A stretch of DNA of 64,000 bases, from positions 124,001-188,000 of the forward strand of contig DCYS01000002.1 of assembly GCA_002331485.1 (NCBI GenBank), read 5' to 3'. The notes beneath the pieces are model-generated. The model ran no database searches, had not been told where the DNA came from, and saw only the letters and a program-made list of their open reading frames with translations. Below are positions 32,657 through 42,404 of the stretch, one piece after another (position 1 is the first letter of the stretch; each line of letters begins with the position of its first letter). Source of the DNA: Flavobacteriales bacterium UBA2104. Its GTDB lineage: Bacteria; Bacteroidota; Bacteroidia; Flavobacteriales_D; Crocinitomicaceae. A program made the translations under genes and the position numbers.

Positions 32657-34345
32657 ATGTCGAGAATACTCTTGGTTATATTCATTTCAATTATTGGATG
32701 CTCCTTCGCCCAAAAAAAATTGACTTTGTCTTTTTCTGATAAAGAGAATTCATATTTGAGTCGATATGAAGGGAAAAATTTTCGTTCAAAAGAAGGACTG
32801 AAAGACTTCCTGATCGGAAAGCGTTACAAACTGATCAAGAAAGGATATATCCTAGCGAGTATTGATACGATCCGATGGAATGAACAAGTTGCAGAAGTTA
32901 AATTTAATATTGGGCCCAAATTTGAGAAAGTCAATATAGCAGTAGATTCTGCTGATGCATCTCTGATTCGGAGAATTTCAGGAGTGAATGAAAGAATGTT
33001 AGGCCATGTTTCGTTTAACGCAAGAGAGATCTCTGCAACGATCAAGAAGATCGCTAACCATTTAACAAATAATGGTTATCCCTTTGCTAAAGTTGGCCTA
33101 GATATCGAAGAGATCAGTGTGCCTGAAACGAATGCTGTATTGAAGATCTTTCAAGGACCGAAAGTAGCGATTAAGGAAATTCATATCAAAGGGAATGCAT
33201 CCATCTCTAAAAAGTTTGTGGTCAACGCGATCGCGATCAAAGAAAGAGATCTTTATGATCAGTCCGCATTAAATGATATAACCTCAAGAATAGATCAAAT
33301 TCAATTTTTAGATGAGATCAAACCAAAAGAACTATTATTTACTGATGAAGGAGTAGAAGTATTTCTATATCTGGAAAGTAACCCAGTCAGTTTGGTTAAC
33401 GGTATTGTTGGTCTCCAACCTGATCCGGTCACGGACGAAAATATAATTACAGGTGATGTCCGCTTGAAACTACAGAATGTACTGAAAAGAGGTGAGCTTT
33501 TTAATGTGAACTGGAGAAGTTTACAACCGACTACACAAGATCTTGACATGCGTCTTACTTATCCATTCTTGTTCAACACTCCATTTGGAATTGATACTCA
33601 ATTTGAACTCTATAAACAAGACAGTTCTTTTCTAACGACTAATTTAAATTTAGGTGTTCAGTATTTTTTACGAGGCGGGAATTACATTAAAGCTTTTTAT
33701 GAGGCCGACAATTCAAATGTGTTATCTGGAGGTGTAAATTCTGGTGAAAATTTTGTTTCCGTTTCAACTAATCGATACGGTTTAGGGTTGTTTAGACAGC
33801 AGTTTGATTATTTACCGAACCCTTCCAGAGGACTTAAAATTTCTGTCGAACTTTCCGCAGGTCAGCGATCAAGTTCAACTGAGGTTACTGACAGTATTTT
33901 GAATTCAACAACTTTTAGAGGTGACCTTCAAATAGAAGCTTTCGTTCCGTTAGCAAAACGCCACGTTCTCCGTTTTTCTATTGTTACTAGTTCTTATTTT
34001 GCTCCAGAGATCTTTAAGAACGAAGAGTTTCGGTTTGGTGGTTTGCAAACACAACGTGGGTTTAATGAAGAGGTGTTGAGAGCAACAACATTAACAACAT
34101 TTAGTTTAGAGTATCGCTTTTTAGTAGACAGAAACTCACATGCTTTTGCTTTTTTCGATCAGTCTCTTTATGAGAACGTTGTTGATGGTTATTATCAAGA
34201 TGATCCATATGGATTTGGAGCAGGGTTCAGTTTTGGAACAAACCTGGGGATCTTCTCTATCTCATATGCGCTTGGTCAACAATTCGAAAACCCGATCCTC
34301 TTTAGAGATGGGAAAGTTCATTTTGGATATGTTGCTTATTTCTAA
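32657..34345 (+). CDS. Omp85 (BamA/TamA) family outer-membrane protein
   Basis: A 562-residue protein: signal peptide 1-18 (ends CSFAQ), an N-terminal periplasmic region of about 200 residues with two or so POTRA-like units (KKGYILASIDTIRW; IHIKGNASISKKFV...), and a C-terminal barrel of about 330 residues with the Omp85 elements RFGGLQTQRGFNEE (the RGF-type lid motif) and a final aromatic strand HFGYVAYF. It is much shorter than BamA (no five-POTRA array), so a TamA-like or specialised assembly role is more likely. ATG 32657 is preferred over GTG 32636 because the signal peptide starts there. Confidence 0.85.
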   Translation: MSRILLVIFISIIGCSFAQKKLTLSFSDKENSYLSRYEGKNFRSKEGLKDFLIGKRYKLIKKGYILASIDTIRWNEQVAEVKFNIGPKFEKVNIAVDSADASLIRRISGVNERMLGHVSFNAREISATIKKIANHLTNNGYPFAKVGLDIEEISVPETNAVLKIFQGPKVAIKEIHIKGNASISKKFVVNAIAIKERDLYDQSALNDITSRIDQIQFLDEIKPKELLFTDEGVEVFLYLESNPVSLVNGIVGLQPDPVTDENIITGDVRLKLQNVLKRGELFNVNWRSLQPTTQDLDMRLTYPFLFNTPFGIDTQFELYKQDSSFLTTNLNLGVQYFLRGGNYIKAFYEADNSNVLSGGVNSGENFVSVSTNRYGLGLFRQQFDYLPNPSRGLKISVELSAGQRSSSTEVTDSILNSTTFRGDLQIEAFVPLAKRHVLRFSIVTSSYFAPEIFKNEEFRFGGLQTQRGFNEEVLRATTLTTFSLEYRFLVDRNSHAFAFFDQSLYENVVDGYYQDDPYGFGAGFSFGTNLGIFSISYALGQQFENPILFRDGKVHFGYVAYF

Positions 34346-34373
34346 AAAAAAAGAGAGGCCAAATCGACCTCTC
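34343..34373 (-). terminator. Terminator of the 34.4-kb lipoprotein gene
   Basis: Arms GAGAGG (34353-34358) and CCTCTC (34368-34373) with a nine-base loop; on the minus strand a run of nine T follows. It also lies directly after the Omp85 gene stop, so it may serve both converging genes. Confidence 0.7.
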
Positions 34374-34400
34374 CTCTTATACTACGCTAACTAAAACTAC

Positions 34401-35357
34401 TTATGGAAGAGCGTTAATATCACTTTCAAATTGAGACTCAGAAGTAAGATCAAGTGATGATATTACTTCGTAGTGATTGTTATCTATCGTTGCAGAAACG
34501 ATCGCTGTATGAAGATCTCCATTGATCGATGATACTGCTACAAAGTGTACCTCGGTTCCGATCTCCAATGTGTAATATGGAGCAGATGTGAAGGCGCCGT
34601 TCTGATAGTTATATAAGTTCGCCAATGAGTTCAATCCGTCAAACGAGATGAATAGCATACAATTCGTGTTATCAAATCCAGCAGGAACTTCTACATTAAT
34701 CGTTGTATTCATTCCTGAAGAATCAGTGAAATAGTCAAGATTAACCCAGTTCAATGAATCAAAATAAGTTTCATAGAATCCATTTTGACCCCAAACTGCT
34801 GCACTATCTGCTTGATCCCAAGTCAATGTGTCTCCATTAGAAGAACCGTAGAATACATCCATATTTGGATCAATTCCATTTGGAGCAGGTACAGTGGCAC
34901 TATATCCGAATCCATCTCTAAGATCAATCTCGTTACCATTTTGAGTTGCTGTTACTCTGAACTCACCTCCTGATGTCAATGGAGCTCTTCCTCCACCTGG
35001 TAGATTACCCATTGTTGGTTTGTTTGCCAGTAACATTGAGTGTTTGTCTAACAACTCCACAACTTCCAAATTAATTGATCCAGAAACAGTGTTTCCATTT
35101 GCGTCTTCGAATGCGTTTGCCGGGAAGCTTAATTGAGAACCTCCACTTGTCGTGATCATAAATGAACTTGACGCATCAGCAGTGAAAGATTCCACTTCAT
35201 CTTGAATATTTTGATCAAAATAAGCACCAAGATCCTGTGCCGAAGGATTGTTCGTTTGAGGATCAGTTGTTGGCTGATTATCCTCTTCTTTTTTACATGC
35301 AGTTAATATTAATCCTGAAACTGCTAGTCCGTATAAAAATGTTTTACCTAGATTCAT
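34401..35357 (-). CDS. Uncharacterised lipoprotein
   Basis: A 318-residue lipoprotein: signal peptide ending LTAC with Cys21, an acidic/polar spacer to about residue 45, then a beta-rich mature part. SFPANAFEDANGNTVSGSINLEVVEL (about 76-101) resembles the repeated beta-sandwich segment seen in many Bacteroidota surface lipoproteins, where a preceding strand is followed by 'PANAF'. No named family is certain. Likely outer-membrane or surface-exposed; function unknown. Confidence 0.75.
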   Translation of the reverse strand: MNLGKTFLYGLAVSGLILTACKKEEDNQPTTDPQTNNPSAQDLGAYFDQNIQDEVESFTADASSSFMITTSGGSQLSFPANAFEDANGNTVSGSINLEVVELLDKHSMLLANKPTMGNLPGGGRAPLTSGGEFRVTATQNGNEIDLRDGFGYSATVPAPNGIDPNMDVFYGSSNGDTLTWDQADSAAVWGQNGFYETYFDSLNWVNLDYFTDSSGMNTTINVEVPAGFDNTNCMLFISFDGLNSLANLYNYQNGAFTSAPYYTLEIGTEVHFVAVSSINGDLHTAIVSATIDNNHYEVISSLDLTSESQFESDINALP

Positions 35358-35431
35358 AATTCATATTTTTTTGGTTTCATAAGTAAGAACGGAACCAAAA
35401 GAAATGAATGGGGGGGAGGTGTAAAAAAAAA

Positions 35432-38400
35432 TTATATTCGAACACCGAAAACGCAGACGTCATCGAGCTGTTCAATGTCACCTTTCCACGAATCAAAGTG
35501 TTGGTTAAGGCATTTTAACTGATCATTCATAGGTAAGTGAGAAATACTCAATAAAAGTTCTCTGAATGGTTTAGATTTCAATTTTTTGCCTTTAGGTCCT
35601 CCAAATTGATCTACATATCCATCAGAGAAAATGTATACGCAATCGTCTTTTTGAAGTTGAATTTCATGATTTGTAAAAGGGAATGATCTTTCGAAATCTC
35701 CAACTGGTTGTTTGTCAGCTTTTATTTCGATCACTTCTTTGTCGCGTATTATGATCAGTGGGTTATTCGCTCCTGAATACATAAGTTTATTGGTCTCTGG
35801 GTCTAGAGAAAGTAAAGCGAGGTCCATACCATCTTTAACATCTCGTTCTCCCTGAGCTCTAAATGCTTCTACTACTAATTCTCTGAGTTTGTCTAGAATT
35901 AAATTTGGTTGATCAAGTTTAAACTCGTTCACTGTTCGAACCAATCCATTATTCCCAACGATACTAACGAATGCACCAGGCACTCCATGACCTGTACAGT
36001 CAACCGCAGACCAAATTATCTTACCTCCAACTTTACGCATCCAGTAGAAGTCTCCAGATACAATGTCCTTAGGGCGATAGAAAACAAAGTGATCTTTAAA
36101 GCATGAAGAGAGTAGGTTTTCTGATGGTAGAATTGTGTTTTGGATACGTTTTGCGTACTTGATACTGTCAAGGATATCTTCATTTTTCGCTGCGATCTGA
36201 TTTTTCTGATCCTCAAGCATGGTGTTTTGCTCAGCGATCTCCTTGGTTCGTTCATTTACGATCTCCTCAAGTTGTTTATTTTTCTGTTTTACACGATAGA
36301 TACTTATTCGTGTCGTAATGATAATGATCAAGATAAATAAAACGAAATAGATCAAATATGCCCACCAGGTGAAATACCAGGGTGGTAGAATGGTGAATTT
36401 GTATTCGTAGATCTCACTCTTCGTATTGTGATAGTTTTTACCTTGAACCTGCAGCGTGTAAGTCCCATGGGGAAGATTATCTGAAATTCGGAAGTTTGTA
36501 GGTTCAAACTTTGACCAATCCTCAGATAATTCTAGAATTCTATATCTGTACTGTATTTGACCGTTATTTGAAAAACTGTTTCCTGCAAAATTGAATCGGA
36601 TCGACTTACCATAAGGAACGGGTCCAAGATCTTTTGCGAATTCTGGTATATAGATAGCTAAACTATCACTAATATTGATATCAGAAATGTATACTTTCCA
36701 GGGGTCATTGATCTTCTCAAGCTTTTCTCTATCAAACACCAATAATCCTTCTGAAGTAGCGAAGTACATCAACCCTTTATTATATTGAATGTCCATAACC
36801 ACACCACTTTCCAGGCTGTTGTTGTTCAGGTTAGTCCAAACAAGAGTTCCATTATCATCTTTAAAGTATCCAATTTCTTTCTTCGATTTCTCTTTATTCT
36901 TCTCGTCGAATACTACAGCCCATAATTCATCCTTTTCGGGATGATTGAATAAACGGTGAAAAATTACGTCGCTTTTATCATCATAGAAAATGCCTTCAAC
37001 TTTAAGTTTTACAAGTGAGTCATTTCTGATTTGCAGGAGTCCATAGTTATATCCGGCGTACAATTTGTTCTTGAATGCAGTTAAATAGAAGTTTGACTTA
37101 TCCGTATTTATACCTTCTTCGATCGGGAGTTTCTTAATTTTTCCAGATCGATCTATACTAAATACTCCAGTTCCAGAAACACTGAAATAAACCTTATTCT
37201 TATAGTTTTCAAATTTTCTGATCGTAGTGGACGGAAATTCTTTAAGTTCTCGATACTCCCATCCTGATTCACTCAATGTAATTTCTCCCAGGAAACCTTC
37301 TCCTCCTATAAGAACTTTATTTCTATTAAAAGGTGATTGGAAAAGCTCCCAAGCATAGAGGTTATTTCCGATAGTTTCTTTTCTTTCAAGAGACGTGATC
37401 TCGTAAATACCATTGTAACCAACCACTAACTTTCTTTTTCCAAAATCAGTATTAAATGATTTAATATCGAAACAAGACTCTTCAACAATTCTTGTGTTTT
37501 TGAACAGCATTCTATTGGATGCGGCGTAAGAGTTAAATATTCCAGCGCGGGTTGCAATGAATATTTCGTTATCCTCAATGATCAATGCTTCGGCTGCTCC
37601 TTCGAGGCCTTGGTTTCGATCCCATGATGCTGTAGGGGAAGAAAATTCGATATTCGCAATCCCATTGTCAAGATTAAGCCAAAGGTTATTGTCTTTATCG
37701 AAAAATAAACTGAAAACATTTAGATCCTGTAGACCCTCAACTTCACCAAATTCTCGAATGATATTCCCTTTGAGATCATAAATCTCAACACCATGATTCG
37801 CAGTTGCCACCCAAAGGTATTTACCATGTTTCACTAAATAATTGGTGCGGATCTCTCTATTCTCACCATTTCGTCTTAACTGAAATCTCTTCTCTAATGT
37901 ATTATTTCTGCCATTCAAGTAATAAACACCACCTCTGTAATCTACGAAGTAGTTGGTGTCGTTTGCCATGTACGATGATCTGAACTGATAGCTTTTTCTT
38001 TCATTATCAGTTGATACCGGTTGAATGGAGCCTTTATTTAAATAGTCTAAAACAAAGAACTGACCGTTAGATCTATTTTCTTTTTTCTCATAAGAAACAC
38101 CCAGCATTAATTTATTTCCGAATTGAACACTTGAGTTTATGATTCCATTGTTCACTTGTTCCTTAGTCAAGATCGTGATCAAGGAATCAGAATCAGGGAA
38201 ATATTTTAATACGCGATCATTGGATGTAAAGAGTATTGATCGATCCGCCGACTCATAAATGTACCACGTTTTGGTTAGCGTGCTGTCATAATGAAAAGGC
38301 ACAAAGGATAGTTTTCCCTGGTCATTGTATTCAAGTCTACCCAATGCATTTTTTCTAGAAACATAAATAGTTCCATCTGTAGACTTGAAGAGTTTGTAAA

Positions 38401-38716
38401 CTTCTTTCTCTTTTATGTCAGCAAGCGGAATATTTGATTTTGAAGTGTCTAATTGTACAAATGACCAGTCCGTTCCATTAAAACTTATGATGTTTTTATC
38501 ATTTCCAAAAACGAAAATACCTTGCTCAGTTTGTTCCCCTGTCCAAATTTGAACCGGAGAATTAAAATCGTCATTGGTGTAATTATTTACTGGAAAATAA
38601 CCGTTTAGTTGTGTGATCTGACCGAAGGAAACTCCAGTAGAAACAAGTACAATTACGATATATAAAAAAAATCTCAACACTTCAGCCAACGAATGTAATA
38701 AAATTTCGTCTTTCAA
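35432..38716 (-). CDS. Beta-propeller sensor with Y_Y_Y domain, membrane span, coiled coil and SpoIIE-type phosphatase
   Basis: A ~1,094-residue signalling protein. Order: export signal; two-component-regulator-type propeller repeats in the periplasm (about 40-690; for example LYGRLEYNDQGK-like blades and DKDNNLWLNLDNG); a Y_Y_Y Ig-like domain (about 700-780, NGQIQYRYRILELSEDW); one membrane span (about 790-810); a cytoplasmic coiled coil (about 815-855); and a PP2C-like SpoIIE phosphatase (about 870-1094) with GDFYWM, DCTGHGVPGAFVS, DGMDLALL and FSDGYVDQFGG. The metal-binding aspartates are present. No histidine kinase domain is found, so the output is dephosphorylation. No ATG starts the frame: TTG 38716 or GTG 38680 are candidates; the latter begins directly at the signal peptide. 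Confidence 0.9.
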   Translation of the reverse strand: MKDEILLHSLAEVLRFFLYIVIVLVSTGVSFGQITQLNGYFPVNNYTNDDFNSPVQIWTGEQTEQGIFVFGNDKNIISFNGTDWSFVQLDTSKSNIPLADIKEKEVYKLFKSTDGTIYVSRKNALGRLEYNDQGKLSFVPFHYDSTLTKTWYIYESADRSILFTSNDRVLKYFPDSDSLITILTKEQVNNGIINSSVQFGNKLMLGVSYEKKENRSNGQFFVLDYLNKGSIQPVSTDNERKSYQFRSSYMANDTNYFVDYRGGVYYLNGRNNTLEKRFQLRRNGENREIRTNYLVKHGKYLWVATANHGVEIYDLKGNIIREFGEVEGLQDLNVFSLFFDKDNNLWLNLDNGIANIEFSSPTASWDRNQGLEGAAEALIIEDNEIFIATRAGIFNSYAASNRMLFKNTRIVEESCFDIKSFNTDFGKRKLVVGYNGIYEITSLERKETIGNNLYAWELFQSPFNRNKVLIGGEGFLGEITLSESGWEYRELKEFPSTTIRKFENYKNKVYFSVSGTGVFSIDRSGKIKKLPIEEGINTDKSNFYLTAFKNKLYAGYNYGLLQIRNDSLVKLKVEGIFYDDKSDVIFHRLFNHPEKDELWAVVFDEKNKEKSKKEIGYFKDDNGTLVWTNLNNNSLESGVVMDIQYNKGLMYFATSEGLLVFDREKLEKINDPWKVYISDINISDSLAIYIPEFAKDLGPVPYGKSIRFNFAGNSFSNNGQIQYRYRILELSEDWSKFEPTNFRISDNLPHGTYTLQVQGKNYHNTKSEIYEYKFTILPPWYFTWWAYLIYFVLFILIIIITTRISIYRVKQKNKQLEEIVNERTKEIAEQNTMLEDQKNQIAAKNEDILDSIKYAKRIQNTILPSENLLSSCFKDHFVFYRPKDIVSGDFYWMRKVGGKIIWSAVDCTGHGVPGAFVSIVGNNGLVRTVNEFKLDQPNLILDKLRELVVEAFRAQGERDVKDGMDLALLSLDPETNKLMYSGANNPLIIIRDKEVIEIKADKQPVGDFERSFPFTNHEIQLQKDDCVYIFSDGYVDQFGGPKGKKLKSKPFRELLLSISHLPMNDQLKCLNQHFDSWKGDIEQLDDVCVFGVRI

Positions 38717-38778
38717 ATAGACCAGAGTTTTTAACCTACTGTGTATTAAACAAATATTAAAATGGTTAACTTCTCTGT

Positions 38779-38803
38779 TTATTTTAGGGTTATTCTAAAA
38801 TAA
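38779..38803. other. Perfect inverted repeat in a divergent intergenic region
   Basis: TTATTTTAG (38779-38787) and CTAAAATAA (38795-38803) form perfect 9-bp arms around seven bases. The repeat lies in the 127 bases between the divergent propeller-SpoIIE gene and the SprB-repeat T9SS gene, about 40 bases from the latter's start. It may be a shared operator or only a transcript hairpin. Confidence 0.45.
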
Positions 38804-38843
38804 TTAGGTTAGTTTTATTCTGAAATTACTTATTTACACTGCT

Positions 38844-41800
38844 ATGAAACGGATTAATTTTTATTTATCAATTGTCGTTGTCTTTTTTATAACGAATAGT
38901 GCTTTTTCACAAATGACTGCAGTTTCCTGGAAAGAGATTCCGAGTCCTGCGACTGGATTTGAAGCGGTATTCTCAGGAAGAGCCTCGATCAATCAGATGT
39001 CTAATGGTAAATGGTATTTTACCTATGCGGATGATAATAGTCAGACCATTTTCGTTAAACGATTTAATACCGATTCTCAAACATGGACAACTATATATTC
39101 CCAACCAATTGTTGATTGGTTAATACGTGATGTTGACGCATACGTAGCGAATGATAAATTATATTTCGGTTTGGTTGATGACGAAGAAACATTGAATAAC
39201 TTTAGTTTATGGTCAATGGACCTGAGTGAGAACGTTAATCAACTATTAGCTAGCGAGATTTCAAGTTTCGGCGGTGTAAATAAAGTTGAATTTGTTGTTG
39301 TTAATGATAAATTATTTTTGGCCTCTGTAGATGGAAATGGAGCGAGTATTATAGATACCTATGACTTGACGAGTAATAGTTTTGAGGCGTCAACGACAGT
39401 GGGTATTCAGAGTTCTATGGATTTAGATATTGCTGTTGATCATAGTGATAATTCACTAGTCGTTTGTGGGGTTAACTTATCTGATTTTTATTTTGTAGCA
39501 AAAGCTCAAATAGGAGCTTCCTTAAATTTTGCTCCATTAAATTCCACTGGAGATGTAACTTCTGCTCAATTTCCAGGAAGCGCTTTTGGTCAATACATTA
39601 GATTGGTTGAAAAAAGAAATAATTCTCCAGAATTGGTTTTTTTACATAACAATGGTGCCTCCAATAATTTATATCGTCTAGGGTTATATAATAATTCTTC
39701 TGCAGATATGGTGTTCACAAATCCTGACTTACTCGGTGGAGCTAGTGTTGCTCAATTTGGATCAAACACATATGTAAGTGGATTGAATAATCTTATTTCA
39801 AGCACTGAAATGTGGGAGGTAGATCCCTCGGGGAATAAGGTAGCTGTGGCTGCTGATAATTTTTCTGCTATTCTTTCAGGGCCCGCCGATGGGCTTATCA
39901 CTGCTTTTGGTGATGCCATTTCAAGTAGAGCTTGTGCCTATTACCATATCGGTACAGGAAACGGAACGGGACCAGGTTATTTTAAAATGACGAATAATCC
40001 ACCTGCGGTAAATCCTTATGATGTTGGGAAAGGCTGTGTTAACAATTATAACTTTGTTATAAAAGGACTAACGTTTGATGATTTGGATGGCGATAACGTA
40101 GAAATCTTAAGTGGACAATTTACAAGTTCACAAGCAACAGTTGTGGATCCTACTTCAATCTTCGCCTATGAAAATAGTATGAACGAATGGGACATTGAGC
40201 TTTTCGGAACAACAGCTGGAACTTCACAAATTTCTATGACGTACACGGATGGGTTTGATACATTGACCGAGTCTTTCGTAGTAGAAATTGTGGAACCTGC
40301 CCAAGTTTCGTTTACTACTTCAACTATTGAATTTTGTGAAAGTGAAGAAGTTGTTGATATGAATGATTATGTGGATTCAGTTGGAGGTATATTTTATTTG
40401 GGAGATTATACTTCAGAAGATGGAATAGCTCCTTTTGATACATTGGATTATACAGCTTTACCGTACACTGACATTGTATTCTATGATTACACCGACGTGA
40501 ACGGATGTAGCTCGAATATAAGCTCCAATTTTACGATCTATGAAAACCCTTCATCAGTATTGAATGTTGCAAATTCAACTTGCGGCAATAGTAACGGTGC
40601 TATCTCGGCAACAGTTAATAGTCCGAATGGGACATATAATAATTATTGGAATACAGGTGACCAGGGAGTTACGATCATAAGTGGTCTCTCACCAGGAACG
40701 TATTACCATAACATCATCGATGAAAAAGGGTGTATCGGAGTCGATCAAGCCAATGTTCAAGCTTCTGATGTAGTCTTGTCAGGATCTGTTTCAGATGTTT
40801 CTTGTCATGGAGGAAATGATGGGAGTATTCAATTGTCTATTAACGGAGCAAACGGACCTTACAACGTGATCTGGTCTTCTGGTCATTCTACACCTACTGT
40901 AAATAACTTGTCAGCAGGAAACTATACAGCAGTTGTTTCAAATGGAAATGGGTGTACTGTAAGTCAAACGTTCACTATTTCGCAACCAACCCCAATGCAG
41001 GTGGAATACTTGATGACGTACCCGGATTGTGGTCAAAGCAATGGGGCGGTTGAACAATCCTTTATTCAGGGAGGAAACGGAGGTTACTCTTACCAATGGT
41101 CAAATGGTGGCGGAACAAGTCAAGACATGATCGGAGTACCCGCAGGTAATTACGGCTTACAGGTAACCGATGCTAATGGATGTACGTTGAATAAAGCTTA
41201 TCAATTGAATCCAAATACTGGTGCTTCGGCGAATGCTGACGTAACTAAAGCCGTTTGTGGAACCAACTCGGGAAGCATCGAACTTGATGTATTCCCTGCG
41301 TTAGGAGAAACAGTGACTAGTATTGAATGGAGTAACGGAGCAACCACTGAAGATATTTATAATCTAGCTCCAGGGGTGTATACTTGCCAGATCCAACAAT
41401 CGAATGGATGTACATCTGATTTTACGTGGCAGGTTATAGCAAGAAGAGCACCTCGTCCTGATATCTGTATTGTTACTGTAGATACATCCACAACAACAAA
41501 TCTCGTTGTATGGGAAAAACCTGCAACTAATATTTTCGATATTGATTACTACAAGATCTATCGTGAAACAAATGTGGCTGGTCAGTTTCAGTTGATCGAT
41601 ACCGTTCATTACTCAAATATTTCTGTATTCAATGATGTTGTTGCATCTCCATTGACAAGATCATGGAGATATCGAATTTCTGCGGTAACAAGTTGTGGAA
41701 CGGAAAGTGTTCCATCGGTAGCGCATAAAACGATTCATTTGGTTATGGACGACCTTGGAAATGGAGATTTTAGAGTCGTTTGGGATAACTATGAAGGCTT

Positions 41801-42335
41801 TGCGTACAATTCGTATGATCTTCTACGTTACACAGACCTTGATGGGGAATGGGTAACTGTTGCATCGAATATACCTTTTAATGCTTTACCGAATGATACG
41901 GTAACTCCACCTTCCACACAAAACTTGAATTACATGATCGAAGTAGTACCTCCAGGTGGAACATGTACAGCTACAGAAGGAAAAGCACCACAAGATTATA
42001 ACTCATCACGTTCAAATAAACCTAGAACAGAGTTTAATCCAGGAGAAGGAACAGGAGATCCAAACAACAGCTTGATAAAATATGAAAATGAGGATTTCAC
42101 TGTAGCTATGTATCCGAACCCTACAGACGGACAATTTGAGGTAGCCTTATATCACAACCAGTCTTCAATTGAAATGGACATTGAAGTAGTGAATATTCAA
42201 GGAAAAGGGGTTTATCAAAGTCAGATCCAAAACGGAGTAAACTATATTGATCTCGGTCAGGTTGAAAGTGGTGTTTATTTTGTGAGTGTACAAGATGGAC
42301 AAACTACTGAGCGACTTAAGATCGTAGTGAAATAG
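38844..42335 (+). CDS. Large secreted protein with SprB-type repeats and T9SS type A C-terminus
   Basis: A 1,163-residue exported protein. Signal peptide 1-22 (ends AFSQ). Residues ~25-375 are a beta-propeller-like region. Residues ~575-850 hold several SprB/adhesin-type repeats of about 70 residues with the recurring pattern CGxxNGxI...W(S/N)xG...LxxGxYxxxVxDxxGC. Fibronectin-like regions follow (~865-1060). The last ~75 residues (MYPNPTDGQFEVALY to the end) form a T9SS type A sorting domain. SprB repeats occur in motile surface adhesins of gliding flavobacteria, so an adhesion role is plausible. Confidence 0.88.
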   Translation: MKRINFYLSIVVVFFITNSAFSQMTAVSWKEIPSPATGFEAVFSGRASINQMSNGKWYFTYADDNSQTIFVKRFNTDSQTWTTIYSQPIVDWLIRDVDAYVANDKLYFGLVDDEETLNNFSLWSMDLSENVNQLLASEISSFGGVNKVEFVVVNDKLFLASVDGNGASIIDTYDLTSNSFEASTTVGIQSSMDLDIAVDHSDNSLVVCGVNLSDFYFVAKAQIGASLNFAPLNSTGDVTSAQFPGSAFGQYIRLVEKRNNSPELVFLHNNGASNNLYRLGLYNNSSADMVFTNPDLLGGASVAQFGSNTYVSGLNNLISSTEMWEVDPSGNKVAVAADNFSAILSGPADGLITAFGDAISSRACAYYHIGTGNGTGPGYFKMTNNPPAVNPYDVGKGCVNNYNFVIKGLTFDDLDGDNVEILSGQFTSSQATVVDPTSIFAYENSMNEWDIELFGTTAGTSQISMTYTDGFDTLTESFVVEIVEPAQVSFTTSTIEFCESEEVVDMNDYVDSVGGIFYLGDYTSEDGIAPFDTLDYTALPYTDIVFYDYTDVNGCSSNISSNFTIYENPSSVLNVANSTCGNSNGAISATVNSPNGTYNNYWNTGDQGVTIISGLSPGTYYHNIIDEKGCIGVDQANVQASDVVLSGSVSDVSCHGGNDGSIQLSINGANGPYNVIWSSGHSTPTVNNLSAGNYTAVVSNGNGCTVSQTFTISQPTPMQVEYLMTYPDCGQSNGAVEQSFIQGGNGGYSYQWSNGGGTSQDMIGVPAGNYGLQVTDANGCTLNKAYQLNPNTGASANADVTKAVCGTNSGSIELDVFPALGETVTSIEWSNGATTEDIYNLAPGVYTCQIQQSNGCTSDFTWQVIARRAPRPDICIVTVDTSTTTNLVVWEKPATNIFDIDYYKIYRETNVAGQFQLIDTVHYSNISVFNDVVASPLTRSWRYRISAVTSCGTESVPSVAHKTIHLVMDDLGNGDFRVVWDNYEGFAYNSYDLLRYTDLDGEWVTVASNIPFNALPNDTVTPPSTQNLNYMIEVVPPGGTCTATEGKAPQDYNSSRSNKPRTEFNPGEGTGDPNNSLIKYENEDFTVAMYPNPTDGQFEVALYHNQSSIEMDIEVVNIQGKGVYQSQIQNGVNYIDLGQVESGVYFVSVQDGQTTERLKIVVK

Positions 42336-42357
42336 TTGAAATAACTTTACAAAATAG

Positions 42358-42386
42358 AAAAGCCCAGGTAGATCACCTGGGCTTTT
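42358..42386. terminator. Strong bidirectional terminator
   Basis: Perfect arms AAAAGCCCAGGT and ACCTGGGCTTTT around AGATC, with extra T on both strands (42358-42386). It separates the converging SprB-repeat gene and DEAD-box helicase gene. Confidence 0.9.
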
Positions 42387-42404
42387 TCATTATCAAATGT
42401 TATG

